NCBI GenBank assembly: GCA_015661985.1
Contig: DQVB01000568.1
Span: 1-16,082 of the forward strand
Length of the DNA stretch: 16,082 bases
Origin: Planctomycetota bacterium
GTDB lineage: Bacteria > Planctomycetota > Planctomycetia > Pirellulales > Thermoguttaceae
Direction: 5' to 3'
Under the pieces are notes generated by a model, which was given only the letters and a program-made list of their open reading frames with translations, had not been told where the DNA came from and did not search any database. Below are positions 16,027 to 16,082 of the stretch, piece after piece. Each line of letters begins with the position of its first letter. Within the stretch, counting starts at the first letter, position 1. A program made the position numbers and the translations under genes.

Positions 16027-16082
16027 GGGGGACGCGATCACGCACACGGTCGACGGCCACACGCTGGCCGATCGCGCTGTGC

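Larger units (their letters stand above)
15883..16082 (+). pseudogene. RHS/YD-repeat fragment, interrupted, runs off the window
   Basis: The plus frame from 15883 reads GLVATATDEVGRVTLFECDS followed by MGRRTKMTRHP, a typical RHS/YD repeat (xDxxGRVTxFEYDxxGRRT). Sense stops after TRHP at about 15970, where a 14-bp tandem duplication and a palindrome intervene. RHS-like sequence may resume in another frame near 16033 (DAITHTVDGHTLADRAV). There is no start codon or gene context, and the sequence is cut by the window end. It is plus strand, opposite to the RHS fragment at 340-966. Confidence 0.55.

Overview
The window looks like a GC-rich planctomycete chromosome, probably Pirellulales/Thermoguttaceae-like. 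This rests on remembered family resemblance, not on a search. The pointers are RHS fragments of a planctomycete type, an Nramp-like transporter without the classic metal-binding motifs, a secreted six-hairpin glycosidase-like protein, and a reduced mur cluster. Essentially every gene has long shadow reading frames on the other strand, as expected at this GC content.

Layout. Positions 1-966 are decayed accessory DNA, all minus strand: the C-terminal remnant of an IS66-type transposase (1-336) abutting a broken RHS-repeat gene (340-966). Next is an Nramp-family transporter on the minus strand (1088-2734). It is divergent from a secreted 899-residue glycoside-hydrolase-like protein (3112-5811, plus). 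A short leader with an inverted repeat and a T-run leads into cobU-cobT-cobS (5922-8270, plus). These three overlapping genes assemble the lower nucleotide loop of cobalamin. A FabG-like short-chain dehydrogenase follows (8403-9179, plus).

The other half is minus strand and is transcribed as murE (15214-13718), murF (13632-12139), mraY (11590-10415) and murG (10418-9142). These cover late cytoplasmic and membrane steps of peptidoglycan precursor synthesis: addition of the third residue (meso-DAP by motif), addition of D-Ala-D-Ala, lipid I formation and lipid II formation. murD and ftsW, which usually lie between mraY and murG, are absent here. murG is split by an apparent one-base deletion near 10090. 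murF and mraY are separated by 548 bases of gene-free, hairpin-rich DNA. A sigma70-like promoter lies upstream of murE.

The right edge (15641-16082, plus) is again decayed accessory DNA: a small coiled-coil protein fragment, an RHS fragment, and a 14-bp tandem duplication plus palindrome that appear to interrupt the RHS sequence. The conserved biosynthetic block is therefore bracketed on both sides by broken RHS/mobile-element debris.

I saw no tRNA, rRNA or CRISPR array and no clear novel defence or mobile system. The most useful items to check are the murG frameshift, the non-canonical Nramp, the cobU leader, and the structured mraY-murF spacer.
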